Positions 7,026 through 16,447 of a stretch of DNA of 64,000 bases are shown one piece after another. This DNA comes from Amycolatopsis sp. A133 (GTDB lineage Bacteria > Actinomycetota > Actinomycetes > Mycobacteriales > Pseudonocardiaceae). The position numbers and the translations under genes are program-made. The notes beneath the pieces were generated by a model. It was not told the origin of the DNA and searched no databases. It saw nothing but the letters and a program-made list of their open reading frames with translations. The DNA is taken from positions 52,576 through 116,575 of the forward strand of contig NZ_JAVHJU010000046.1 of assembly GCF_031082405.1 (NCBI RefSeq), given 5' to 3'. Each line of letters starts with the position of its first letter. Position 1 is the stretch's first letter.

Positions 7026-9245
7026 TCAGCCGACGACGATCCGGTCGATGTCCGGCCCCCAGCCCGACGGGTTGCCGAGCCGGATGGTGTTCGCGCCCGC
7101 CGCCAGGTTCAGCGTCACCTGCACCGAACCGACCGTGTCCCAGCCGCCGGTGCCGGGCGTGCTGACGCTCGTCGAAGCACCGCCGTTCACACTCACCGTC
7201 AACGACCGGGACTCACCCGAGGCGTAGAAGATCGTCACCGGATGCGCGCCCGCCGAGGCAGTCACCCCGGAGAACTGCAGGTAGTTCGCCGAACCACCAC
7301 CCACGTAACCCACCAGCGCGCCACCCGACGCACCGGACGAAGTCCGCACCGCGGCCTGCCCGCCCAGGGTGGCCGCTTCCGCCTCGTACGACGTCCCGGT
7401 GGGTGGTGTGCCGTTCAGGCGCCAGTACACCGTGTACCGCTGGTGGTGCGTGGCGTAAAACGGCAGCAGGGTGACCGCACCCGTGCTCGCCGTCCCGGTG
7501 AACCGCAGCGGGTTCGCCGGGTCCTGCTTCAGGGTGGCTGTCTGCAACGTCGGGAGCGCGCTCAGGTTCGTCGAGCCGTACTGGCCCGCGAGCACGATTG
7601 CGCCGTACTTCACCGCGCCGGCACCCGCGTCGTCGTTGGTGCGCGGGAAGGTCAGGGACGCCGGGAGCGTCACGTCGACCACGTCCCCCGGCGCCCACGT
7701 CCGGTCGATCGTGAAGTAGGAACCCGGCGCCGGGCTGCCCTGGGCGACGCCGTTGACCTTCACCACCGCCCCCGACGTCCAGCGGGGGATGCGGATCTTG
7801 AGCGCGATGTGCCCGGAGCCGCCGATCGTCAGCTTCGTCCCGGACGAGGCCGGGAACGTCGTGTCCTGGCGGACCGTGATCCCGCGGCCCGGCCAGGTCA
7901 GCACCGACGCCAGGAACAGGTTTACGTACAACGTTTCGCCGCTGAAGGCGTACACGCTGTCGGCGAACTTCGTCTGCGACTCCATGCCGGTGCCGTGGTC
8001 GCAGGTGAAGTCGTCGTAGTCGTTGGCGTAGGTCTTGATCCCGCCGGCGCGCAGCGGCGTGTAATACGTGACGAACCCGTGGCCGGAGGCCGGGTCCTGC
8101 TCGCCGAGGATCTGGTTGAACAGCGCCAGCTCGTAGTAGTCCATGTACTCCGGCACCGGGCTGGTGAAGAACAGCTGCCGGGTCAGCTTGAGCATGTTGT
8201 AGGTGTTGCAGACTTCGCACGTGGTGTCCGACAGCCGGCTCGCGATCGCGTCCGGCGTCTGGAAGTACTCGCCGTCGGAGTTGCCGCCGATCACGTACGA
8301 GTGGTGGTCCAGGACGATCCGCCAGAAGTTCACCGCGATGTCCCGGTAGCGGGTGGTCCCGGTGGCGTGGTACTCGCGGATCGCGCCGATGATCTTCGGG
8401 ATCTGCGTGTTGGCGTGGAACCCGGCGAGCCGGTCCTGGCCGGCGGCCAGCGGGTCGAGGATTTGGGCGTGGTCGAACCGCTGCGCCGTGGCGAGGTGGT
8501 TCGGGTCGCCCGTCACCTGGTACAGGTTGGCCAGCACCTCCGGCATCCCGCCGAACTCCGTGCGCAGCACCTGCTGCATCTGCGTGGCCGGCAGCGGGTC
8601 GGTGCGGGCCTTCGTCCACACCGCCTTGCGCAGCAGGACGTCGAGGGCCTGCTGGTTGCCGGCCAGCAGGTACTGGTCGAGCAACCCCGCCATGATCTTG
8701 TGCAGCGTGTAGTACGGCGCCCACACCGACTGGCCGGCCTCCAGGCGGTCGAAGAAGTTCTCCGGGAACGCCGAGAGGTACCCGGCGTGGAAGCCGCGGC
8801 CCGGCGATGCGGCCTGGCACGCGGCGAGGGCGGTGACCAGGTAGTCGCCCTTGGTCTTGTACGTCGTGTCACCGGTGTTGGCGTACGCCTGGGCCAGCCC
8901 GGACAGCAGGTGACCGGTCGAGTGACCGCGCAGTTCCGTGCTGGGGCTTTCCCAGCCGCCGCACGGCTGGGCCGCACTGGCCAGCCCGGCGTTGGTCCGG
9001 AAGGTGTGCAGCAGGCGGTCGGCGTCGACGAACCGGAAGTACGCCAGTTGCCGGTTCATGTTGTCGAGGAACGGGCCGGCCTGCAGCCGCACCGCGCCCA
9101 GCGGGAACGGGAACACCGAGACGCCGATGTCCGGCCGGGCCGCCGCCGCGGCGGGCCCGGCCAGTGCGGGGGCCAGGGCCGCGCTCGCGGAGAGCGCGCC
9201 CACGGCTTTGAGGAGCAGGCGGCGGTCGAAGGTGGGTTCGCGCAT
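7026..9245 (-). CDS. Tat-exported GH127-type beta-L-arabinofuranosidase with CBM35/CBM6
   Basis: Protein of 739 aa. DRRLLLKAVG at residues 7-16 is a twin-arginine signal, followed by an Ala-rich hydrophobic stretch. The central (alpha/alpha)6 domain matches the GH127/DUF1680 family (GGWESP, HSTGHLLSG, ENFFDRLEAG, CEVCNTYNML, CDHGTGMES). The cysteine in CEVC and that in FTC are candidate zinc ligands and nucleophile; the second member of the CC pair seen in some relatives is Asp here. The last 120 residues (YEAEAATLGG onward) form a CBM35/6 sandwich. A start at 9245 gives AAGGAAGG a 7-nt spacing; ATG 9248 is the alternative. It probably releases beta-L-arabinose from hydroxyproline-rich plant glycoproteins. 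Confidence 0.87.
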   Translation of the reverse strand: MREPTFDRRLLLKAVGALSASAALAPALAGPAAAAARPDIGVSVFPFPLGAVRLQAGPFLDNMNRQLAYFRFVDADRLLHTFRTNAGLASAAQPCGGWESPSTELRGHSTGHLLSGLAQAYANTGDTTYKTKGDYLVTALAACQAASPGRGFHAGYLSAFPENFFDRLEAGQSVWAPYYTLHKIMAGLLDQYLLAGNQQALDVLLRKAVWTKARTDPLPATQMQQVLRTEFGGMPEVLANLYQVTGDPNHLATAQRFDHAQILDPLAAGQDRLAGFHANTQIPKIIGAIREYHATGTTRYRDIAVNFWRIVLDHHSYVIGGNSDGEYFQTPDAIASRLSDTTCEVCNTYNMLKLTRQLFFTSPVPEYMDYYELALFNQILGEQDPASGHGFVTYYTPLRAGGIKTYANDYDDFTCDHGTGMESQTKFADSVYAFSGETLYVNLFLASVLTWPGRGITVRQDTTFPASSGTKLTIGGSGHIALKIRIPRWTSGAVVKVNGVAQGSPAPGSYFTIDRTWAPGDVVDVTLPASLTFPRTNDDAGAGAVKYGAIVLAGQYGSTNLSALPTLQTATLKQDPANPLRFTGTASTGAVTLLPFYATHHQRYTVYWRLNGTPPTGTSYEAEAATLGGQAAVRTSSGASGGALVGYVGGGSANYLQFSGVTASAGAHPVTIFYASGESRSLTVSVNGGASTSVSTPGTGGWDTVGSVQVTLNLAAGANTIRLGNPSGWGPDIDRIVVG

Positions 9246-9279
9246 CATCGCGCCTTCCTTGAGTGACGAGGTGCGCGGC

Positions 9280-9329
9280 CGGTCGTGAGTGGTAAGGCGG
9301 GTTCTAACCCGCCTTACCACTCACGACCG
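9280..9329. terminator. Dispersed hairpin element, copy 1 (perfect 24-bp arms)
   Basis: Arms 9280-9303 and 9306-9329 are perfectly complementary around a 2-nt CT loop. The outer stem contains GTCGTGAGTG and its complement CACTCACGAC. It forms the 3' end of the RidA gene on the minus strand, whose TAG stop lies at the loop. Related elements sit at 25543-25588 and 57392-57443. Confidence 0.85.
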
Positions 9330-9705
9330 CGAAGCCTTGGACCTCGACCAGGGCCTCCTCGTCCCACAGCCGGGACACGCCGATCCCCGCCATCGCCGGG
9401 TATTCCGTGCCCGCGAGCCGCCGCCAGACCGCGCCGATCTCGCGCGCGTGAGCGCGGTAGTCCGCCATGTCGACGATGTAGATCGTCACGCTGCAGAGGT
9501 CTTCCGGGGACCCGCCGGCCGCCCGCAGCGACGCCAGCAGGTTGCCGAGCGCGCGTTCGAACTGCTCGACGACGCCCTCGCCGACGATCCGGTTCGACGC
9601 GTCCAGCGCGGTTTGCCCGGCGAGGAAGACGACCCGGCCTTCCGCCACCACCGCGTGCGAGAACCCGGAGGGCTTGCCCAGCTCCGGCGGGTTGATGCGT
9701 TCCAT
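9304..9705 (-). CDS. RidA-family enamine/imine deaminase
   Basis: Protein of 133 aa, near the family's usual 125-135. Typical RidA segments are GFSHAVVAEGRVVFLAGQTA, LGNLLASLRAAGGS and SLYI-like VTIYIVDM; YPAMAGIGVSRLWDEEALVEV holds the usual C-terminal Arg and Glu of the trimer-interface pocket. The ATG at 9705 (MERINPPEL) is preferred over GTG 9714. The last residues (SGKAG) and the TAG are encoded by one arm of hairpin copy 1, so the repeat has become part of the gene. It is divergent from a CoA-linked monooxygenase operon and may remove reactive imines from that pathway (inference). Confidence 0.88.
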   Translation of the reverse strand: MERINPPELGKPSGFSHAVVAEGRVVFLAGQTALDASNRIVGEGVVEQFERALGNLLASLRAAGGSPEDLCSVTIYIVDMADYRAHAREIGAVWRRLAGTEYPAMAGIGVSRLWDEEALVEVQGFAVVSGKAG

Positions 9706-9735
9706 GCGGAACACCGTACGGCACCTTTCGCGTTA

Positions 9736-9765
9736 TTGACGGTCGTAGTGGTGACGACATACCCT
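9736..9765 (+). promoter_or_regulatory. Probable promoter of the monooxygenase operon
   Basis: TTGACG (9736-9741) and TACCCT (9760-9765) are spaced by 18 bp. Transcription would begin about 7 nt later, at the GTG start codon 9773, implying a leaderless mRNA. Confidence 0.6.
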
Positions 9766-9772
9766 GGACGGC

Positions 9773-12115
9773 GTGCGAATCGCGGTCATCGGTGGCGGCC
9801 CGGCGGGTCTGTACTTCGCCGCGCTCGCGAAGCAGCTCGGTCCCGGCCACGAAATCACCGTCTGGGAGCGCAACGCGCCGGACGACACCTTCGGCTTCGG
9901 CGTCGTGTTCTCCGACGAGACCCTCGGCGGCATCGAGCACGCCGACGCGGCGGTGCACGAGGCGATGAAGGCCGAATTCGCCCGCTGGGACGACATCGAC
10001 GTCCACTACCGCGGCACGGTCACCACCTCGGGCGGCCACGGCTTCGCCGCGATGAGCCGCAAGCGCCTGCTCGGCATCCTGCAGAGCCGCTGCGCCGAAC
10101 TCGGTGTCGGGCTGCGCTTCCGAGAGGAGGCGCCCACCGACCTTTCGGGGTACGACCTGGTCGTCGCGGCCGACGGCGTCAACTCGGCGGTGCGCGCGCG
10201 GTACGCCGGCACCTTCCGGCCCAGCGTCGAGACCCGCCGGTGCCGGTACATCTGGCTGGGCACGGACCTGGTGTTCGACGCCTTCAAGTTCTACGTCCTC
10301 GAGACGCCGGCCGGGATCATGCAGATCCACGGCTACCCGTACGGGCGCGACGGCAGCACGTTCATCCTCGAGGTCCAGGAAGACGTCTGGCAGCGGACGT
10401 TCGGCCCGATCGCCGCAACGTCGTTGAAGCCCGGCGAGAGCGACGAGAAGTCGATCGCGCTGATCCGCGAACTGTGCGCCGACGTCCTCGACGGCCACCA
10501 GGTCATGGCGAACAACTCGAAGTGGGTCTCGTTCGGCACGGTCCGCTGCGAGACCTGGGTGCACGACAACGTCGTTCTCCTGGGCGACGCCGCGCACACC
10601 GCGCACTTCTCGATCGGCTCCGGCACGAAGCTGGCGATGGAAGACGCGCTCGCGCTGGTGGCCTGCCTGCACGAAAACGACGGCGTCGCGGCGGCGTTGA
10701 AGGCCTACGAGCTGGAACGGCGGCCGGTCGTCACCTCGACGCAGCGCGCCGCGCAGGCCAGCCTGGAGTGGTTCGAGAACATCGCGCAGTACGCCCACCA
10801 GGAGCCGCCGCAGTTCGCGTTCAACATCCTCACGCGCAGCCGCCGCGTCACCTACGACAACCTCCGCCTGCGCGATCCCGAGTTCACGGCCGAGCTCGAC
10901 CACTGGTTCGCGCGGTCGCTCGGGACGACGTCGCGGCCGCCGATGTTCCAGCCGTTCCGGCTCGGCGAGCTGGAGCTGCCGAACCGGATCATCGTGTCCC
11001 CGATGGACATGTACTCCGCGGCCGACGGCGTGCCGGGCGACTTCCACCTGGTGCACCTGGGCAGCAAGGCGCTGGGCGGGGCCGGGCTGGTGATGACCGA
11101 AATGGTCTGCGTCTCCCCCGAAGGCCGGATCACCCCGGGTTGCGGCGGGCTGTACACACCGGAGCAGGAAGCGGCGTGGAAGCGCATCACCGACTTCGTG
11201 CACGCGCAGACCCCGGCCCGGATCGGCGTCCAATTGGGACACTCCGGTCGCAAGGGTTCGACGAAGCTGATGTGGGACGGCATCGACGAGCCGCTCCCGG
11301 CCGGCAACTGGGAAGTCTGCGCGCCGTCGGCACTGCCGTACTCCGAGCGGAACCAGGTCCCGCGGGAGCTGTCCACATCGGAGCTTTCGGAGATCCGCGA
11401 GCAGTTCGTCGCGTGCGCTCACGCGGCGGCCCGCGCCGGCTTCGACGTCCTCGAACTGCACTGCGCGCACGGCTACCTGCTGTCGTCGTTCCTCTCGCCG
11501 CTGACCAACCGGCGCACGGATGCCTACGGCGGCTCGCTGGAGAACCGGCTGCGCTTCCCCTTGGAGGTCTTCGACGCGGTCCGCGCCGCGTGGCCCGCTT
11601 CCCGGCCGATGACAGTGCGGATTTCGGCAACCGACTGGTGCGACGGCGGCATCGACGCCGACGACGCCGTCGAGATCGCGCGCGCGTTCGCCGCCCACGG
11701 TGCCGCGGGCATCGACGTGTCGACCGGCCAGGTCGTCAGCGAGGAACGCCCGCAGTACGGCCGCAGCTACCAGACGCCGTACGCCGACCGGATCCGCAAC
11801 GAGATCGGCGAGGAGTACGGGATCGCGGTGATCGCGGTCGGCGCGATTTCGTCCTACGACGACGTGAACTCGCTGATCCTCGCCGGCCGGGCGGACCTCT
11901 GCGCCCTCGGCCGCACGCACCTCTACGATCCACAGTGGACACTGCACGCGGCTGCCGAACAGGGTTATCCGATGGCGTGGCCGAAGCCGTTCGCTCCGGG
12001 CAGCCGCAAGCCGCAGACGGGCCGCTCCGACGGGCCGGAGCCGCGCCTCGAGCTCGTCCGCTCCGGTCCGGCCGGGACCGCCCATGCCCGCTGGCGACCG
12101 GGAGCCCCCTCATGA
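9773..12115 (+). CDS. Fused FAD monooxygenase/old yellow enzyme (salicylyl-CoA 5-hydroxylase or anthraniloyl-CoA monooxygenase type)
   Basis: Protein of 780 aa with two flavoenzyme halves. Residues 1 to about 390 are a class A FAD monooxygenase (GGGPAGLYFA dinucleotide fold; VVLLGDAAHTAHFSIGSGTK, the GD motif). About 393-760 are an OYE barrel with FMN and NAD(P)H elements (NRIIVSPMDMYS, HCAHGYLLSSFLSPLTNRR). This arrangement is known from salicylyl-CoA 5-hydroxylase-type proteins and 2-aminobenzoyl-CoA monooxygenase/reductase, which hydroxylate (and in the latter case reduce) CoA-bound aromatics. Which acid is used cannot be told. The GTG start is leaderless, and the 3' end overlaps the acyl-CoA dehydrogenase start as ATGA. 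Confidence 0.88.
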   Translation: MRIAVIGGGPAGLYFAALAKQLGPGHEITVWERNAPDDTFGFGVVFSDETLGGIEHADAAVHEAMKAEFARWDDIDVHYRGTVTTSGGHGFAAMSRKRLLGILQSRCAELGVGLRFREEAPTDLSGYDLVVAADGVNSAVRARYAGTFRPSVETRRCRYIWLGTDLVFDAFKFYVLETPAGIMQIHGYPYGRDGSTFILEVQEDVWQRTFGPIAATSLKPGESDEKSIALIRELCADVLDGHQVMANNSKWVSFGTVRCETWVHDNVVLLGDAAHTAHFSIGSGTKLAMEDALALVACLHENDGVAAALKAYELERRPVVTSTQRAAQASLEWFENIAQYAHQEPPQFAFNILTRSRRVTYDNLRLRDPEFTAELDHWFARSLGTTSRPPMFQPFRLGELELPNRIIVSPMDMYSAADGVPGDFHLVHLGSKALGGAGLVMTEMVCVSPEGRITPGCGGLYTPEQEAAWKRITDFVHAQTPARIGVQLGHSGRKGSTKLMWDGIDEPLPAGNWEVCAPSALPYSERNQVPRELSTSELSEIREQFVACAHAAARAGFDVLELHCAHGYLLSSFLSPLTNRRTDAYGGSLENRLRFPLEVFDAVRAAWPASRPMTVRISATDWCDGGIDADDAVEIARAFAAHGAAGIDVSTGQVVSEERPQYGRSYQTPYADRIRNEIGEEYGIAVIAVGAISSYDDVNSLILAGRADLCALGRTHLYDPQWTLHAAAEQGYPMAWPKPFAPGSRKPQTGRSDGPEPRLELVRSGPAGTAHARWRPGAPS

Positions 12116-13272
12116 CCTTCGCCCTCGACCCCTCGCAGCAGGCCTTCGCGGCGGAGGTCCGGCAGCTGGCCGAAGACCAGCTGCGCCCGCTCGCCGAGTC
12201 CGGTGTGGAGGGTGCGGTGAACCGTCCCCTGCTCAAGGCGATGGGCGCGCTCGGCTTGCTCGCGCGGCTCTTCCCCGGCGTCGCGTCCGGCCGTCCGTCC
12301 CGCCAGGCGGCCGCGACGGACCTGTGCATCCTGCGCGAGAACCTCGCCGCGGTGAGCACCGAAGCCGAGACGGCGCTGGCGTTGCAGGGCTTGGGAAGTT
12401 ATCCGATCCTCCAGTCCGGAAAGGACGAACAGGTCGCCAAGTGGCTGCCCGCGGTGGCGGCCGGCGACGCGGTGGCGGCGTTCGCGCTGACCGAGCCGGA
12501 CGCCGGTTCGGACGCGGCCGCGCTCTCGCTGTCGGCCGAGCCCGACGGCGACGGCTGGCGCCTGACGGGCGAGAAGATGTGGATCTCGAACGCCCCGGAA
12601 GCCGACTTCTACACGGTGTTCGCCCGCACGACCCCGGGCGCGGGCTCCCGCGGCGTCAGCGCGTTCGTGGTCCCGGCCGACCGGCCCGGCCTGGGCGGCG
12701 AGCACCTCGACCTGGTCAGCCCGCACCCGATCGGCACGGTGACGTTCGACGGCGTCGAGGTCCGGCGCGAGGAGCTGCTCGGCGAGGAGAACCGCGGTTT
12801 CGCCGTGGCGATGCGGACGTTGGACCTGTTCCGCCCGAGCGTCGGCGCGTTCGCGGTCGGCATGGCCCAGGCCGCACTGGACGCGACGGTGTCTCACACG
12901 GGTTCGCGCGAGGCGTTCGGCGGGCCGTTGATCAAACAGCAGGCGGTGGCGCACACGCTCGCGGAGATGGCAACGCGCACGGAAGCCGCCCGGCTGCTGG
13001 TGTACGCGGCCGCGGGCGCGTACGACGCGGGCGAGGAGAACCTCGGCGGCCGGGCGGCGATGGCAAAGCTGTTCGCAACGGAGGCGGCCCAGTTCGTCGT
13101 CGACTCGGCGGTCCAGCTGCACGGCGCCCGCGCCCTGCGCCGCGGGCACCTGCTGGAGCACCTGTACCGCGAGGTGAGGGCACCCCGTATTTACGAAGGC
13201 GCGTCGGAGATCCAGCGCACGATCATCGCGCGCTGGCTCGCTTCGGCTTCCGGTCGAGCCACCACTGGCTGA
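12112..13272 (+). CDS. Acyl-CoA dehydrogenase
   Basis: Protein of 386 aa, full length for the family. It has the FAD-binding AFALTEPDAGSDAAAL and KMWISNAPEADFY segments, and the C-terminal RIYEGASEIQRTIIAR with the catalytic base Glu near residue 362. It starts inside the preceding gene's stop (ATGA), so the two are translationally coupled and probably act in the same CoA-thioester degradation route, with the dehydrogenase acting after ring hydroxylation or reduction. The 3' end overlaps a convergent gene by 50 bp, and no other pathway gene (ligase, hydratase, thiolase) is adjacent. Confidence 0.9.
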   Translation: MTFALDPSQQAFAAEVRQLAEDQLRPLAESGVEGAVNRPLLKAMGALGLLARLFPGVASGRPSRQAAATDLCILRENLAAVSTEAETALALQGLGSYPILQSGKDEQVAKWLPAVAAGDAVAAFALTEPDAGSDAAALSLSAEPDGDGWRLTGEKMWISNAPEADFYTVFARTTPGAGSRGVSAFVVPADRPGLGGEHLDLVSPHPIGTVTFDGVEVRREELLGEENRGFAVAMRTLDLFRPSVGAFAVGMAQAALDATVSHTGSREAFGGPLIKQQAVAHTLAEMATRTEAARLLVYAAAGAYDAGEENLGGRAAMAKLFATEAAQFVVDSAVQLHGARALRRGHLLEHLYREVRAPRIYEGASEIQRTIIARWLASASGRATTG

Positions 13273-13912
13273 GCAGCAGCAGGGCCAGGAGGCTCAGCAC
13301 GCCGGAAACCGTGGCCGCGCTGAGGATCAGCTCCGTTTTGGCTTCGACCCGGGGCATGACGACCAGGAAACCGAGCGGCGAGAGGGCCCGCGTCATCAGG
13401 GTGTGCATGGTCATCGCGAAGCTGCGGATCATCCACTTCCGGTGGTCGGCGTACCGCCGTTGCCGGATGGCCCGCCACCCGGCGACCGTGAAGCCCAGCC
13501 ACAGCAACGCGGCGACGACGTCGATCGCCGCGACGACCGGGCCGAACGGGCTCACCGCACCGATGGTCGCCGCCATCACGGCGGCGGGCAGCGCACCACC
13601 GAAGACGTAGACGCGCCCGATCCGCCGGTGGGCGACCGGGTGCTTCTGGCGCAGCCACGGCCAGATCTGCAGGACGACACCGACGATGGCGATCGTGCCG
13701 AAGGTAATGTGCGCGACGAGGAACCAGTAGTGCGCGGTAAACCCGGGCGGCGCGGAAACGCGCGACTGCGCGGGGTCGAGCGTGAGGTAGGGCGGAACGG
13801 AGAAGGCGAGGAAGACGGCGACGACCAAGGCGAGCGGAACCACCCACGGCCGTCGCCACCACTTCGGCTTCGTTGCGTCAGGTCCGGGTCTGATCTCGGT
13901 GCGGACGGTCAT
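13223..13912 (-). CDS. DUF2306-type integral membrane protein
   Basis: Protein of 229 aa with about five or six hydrophobic helices. The family-like region runs HYWFLVAHITFGTIAIV, then IWPWLRQKHPVAHRRIGRVYVFGG and RYADHRKWMIRSFAMT; its His and Arg residues could bind haem or a metal, but this is not established for the family. The ATG at 13912 is preceded by a G-run. The last 50 bp overlap the 3' end of the acyl-CoA dehydrogenase gene tail to tail. The role is unknown. Confidence 0.8.
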   Translation of the reverse strand: MTVRTEIRPGPDATKPKWWRRPWVVPLALVVAVFLAFSVPPYLTLDPAQSRVSAPPGFTAHYWFLVAHITFGTIAIVGVVLQIWPWLRQKHPVAHRRIGRVYVFGGALPAAVMAATIGAVSPFGPVVAAIDVVAALLWLGFTVAGWRAIRQRRYADHRKWMIRSFAMTMHTLMTRALSPLGFLVVMPRVEAKTELILSAATVSGVLSLLALLLLSQWWLDRKPKRASAR

Positions 13913-13992
13913 GACTACCCCCCGGGTCGGCTTTCCGTCCGACGCTAGGGATGGACCCGGGGATGAGCCATGGGGTAAGCCACCGGCGGCCG

Positions 13993-14010
13993 GGTGGGGC
14001 TCACCCCACC
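13993..14010. terminator. Short GC hairpin at the 3' end of the GH1 operon
   Basis: GGTGGGG and CCCCACC arms flank a 4-nt CTCA loop, 5 bp beyond the beta-glucosidase stop. It is a modest candidate terminator for the minus-strand operon. Confidence 0.5.
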
Positions 14011-14015
14011 GCCGT

Positions 14016-15419
14016 TCAGCTGCCCCGCACCCGCCGGACGGTGTCGCGGTAGAAGTACCCGCTCTGCTTGATCGTCCGTTCCTGCGTCTCGTAGTCCACC
14101 CGGATCAGCCCGAACCGCTTCGCGTACCCGTAAGCCCACTCGAAGTTGTCCAACAGGGACCAGGCGAAGTAACCCCGGACATCCGCCCCTGCCTGACGGG
14201 CCGCCGCCACCGCCGCGATGTGCGAGGCGAAGTACGCCGTGCGTCCGTCGTCGCGGACGTAGCCCGATGAGTCCGGGTCGTCGTCGAAGGCCGAGCCGTT
14301 CTCCGTGATGTACATCGGCAAGCCCGGGTAGTCGCGGCCGAGCCGGGTCAGCAGCTCGGTGAACTTGCCCGGGAGGATCTCCCAGCCCATCGCCGTCGTC
14401 GGCTCGCCGAACGGGACCACCCGGGATGCCGGGACGCCGTCGTCGTCGACCGGGGCGCCGTTCTCGTTCACGCCCGAGAACTGCTGGCCGAAGTAGTAGT
14501 TGACGCCGAGGAAGTCCAGCGGGGTCGAAATGACCGACAGGTCGCCGTCCTGGATCGGGAGGCGGACTCCGCGGTCGGCCAGGTCGTCCACCACGTCCGC
14601 CGGGTAGCGGCCGTGGACCAGCGGGTCCAGGTAGATGCGGACGCCGAGGCCGTCCGCCTGCCTCGCGGCCCGGACGTCCTCCGGGGAGTCCGTCGCCGGG
14701 TCGGCCGTGCACATGTTGAGCGTGATGCCGAACTGCGTGTCCGCCGGCGCTGCCTCGCGCATCCGCTGCACCGCGAGTCCGTGGCCGAGCAGCAGGTGGT
14801 GCACCGCGTGCAACCCCGCCGCGTAGTCACGACGGCCCGGGGCCATCACGCCGTGCACGTACCCGTGCATCGCCGAGCACCACGGCTCGTTCAGCGTCGT
14901 CCAGTGGCGGACCCGGTCTTTCAGAGCGTCGAACACCAGCATCGCGTAGTCCGCGAACCGGTACGCCGTGTCGCGGGACGGCCAGCCGCCCGCGTCCTCC
15001 AGCTCCTGCGGGAGGTCCCAGTGGTACAGCGTCAGCCACGGCGTGATGCCCCGGCTCAGCGTCTCGTCGACGAGCCGGTCGTAGAACCCGATGCCCGCCG
15101 GGTTGACGCCGCCGCGGCCGCGCGGCTGGACCCGGGGCCACGCCACGGAAAACCGGTACGTGTCCGCGCCCAGCTCCCGGACCAGCTCGATGTCGGACGG
15201 CATCCGGTGGTAGTGGTCGCACGCCACGTCACCGGTGTCGTTGTTGTCGATCGCCCACGGCACCTGGCAGAAGGTGTCCCAAATGGACGGTGTGCGCCCG
15301 TCTTCGGCGACCGCACCTTCGATCTGGTACGCGGCGGTGGCCACGCCCCAGCGGAAGTCCGGCGGCAGGGTGTCGATCAGCGCCTGCTGTTCGGCGGTCG
15401 CGGCGGTGGTCTCGGTCAA
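14016..15419 (-). CDS. GH1 beta-glucosidase
   Basis: Protein of 467 aa, standard GH1 length, with no signal peptide and so cytoplasmic. The retaining pair is present: acid/base Glu178 in TLNEPW and nucleophile Glu373 in YITENGS. FRWGVATAAYQIEGA and WSLLDNFEWAYGY are family signatures. The start is TTG 15419, chosen because GGAGGAG lies 7 nt upstream; no in-frame ATG or GTG is better placed. It is the last gene of the ABC importer operon (38-nt gap), so it probably hydrolyses imported cellobiose or other beta-glucosides to glucose. Confidence 0.93.
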   Translation of the reverse strand: MTETTAATAEQQALIDTLPPDFRWGVATAAYQIEGAVAEDGRTPSIWDTFCQVPWAIDNNDTGDVACDHYHRMPSDIELVRELGADTYRFSVAWPRVQPRGRGGVNPAGIGFYDRLVDETLSRGITPWLTLYHWDLPQELEDAGGWPSRDTAYRFADYAMLVFDALKDRVRHWTTLNEPWCSAMHGYVHGVMAPGRRDYAAGLHAVHHLLLGHGLAVQRMREAAPADTQFGITLNMCTADPATDSPEDVRAARQADGLGVRIYLDPLVHGRYPADVVDDLADRGVRLPIQDGDLSVISTPLDFLGVNYYFGQQFSGVNENGAPVDDDGVPASRVVPFGEPTTAMGWEILPGKFTELLTRLGRDYPGLPMYITENGSAFDDDPDSSGYVRDDGRTAYFASHIAAVAAARQAGADVRGYFAWSLLDNFEWAYGYAKRFGLIRVDYETQERTIKQSGYFYRDTVRRVRGS

Positions 15420-15457
15420 GGCAGCACTCCTCCAGGGATACCGGACAGGACGGGCGT

Positions 15458-16443
<986 letters not shown>

Positions 16444-16447
<4 letters not shown>

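Noticed and set aside
7011..9266. A 751-residue plus-strand frame across the GH127 gene
   Set aside because: Arg/Val-rich antisense shadow. The minus-strand protein has clear GH127 and CBM motifs.
9246..9320. Upstream start of the GH127 gene at 9320
   Set aside because: The extension reads through hairpin copy 1 and has no Shine-Dalgarno. ATG 9245/9248 is preceded by AAGGAAGG and yields a correct Tat signal.
9314..12085. A 923-residue minus-strand frame across the monooxygenase gene
   Set aside because: Composition and lack of motifs mark it as antisense shadow of the FAD/OYE fusion and RidA genes.
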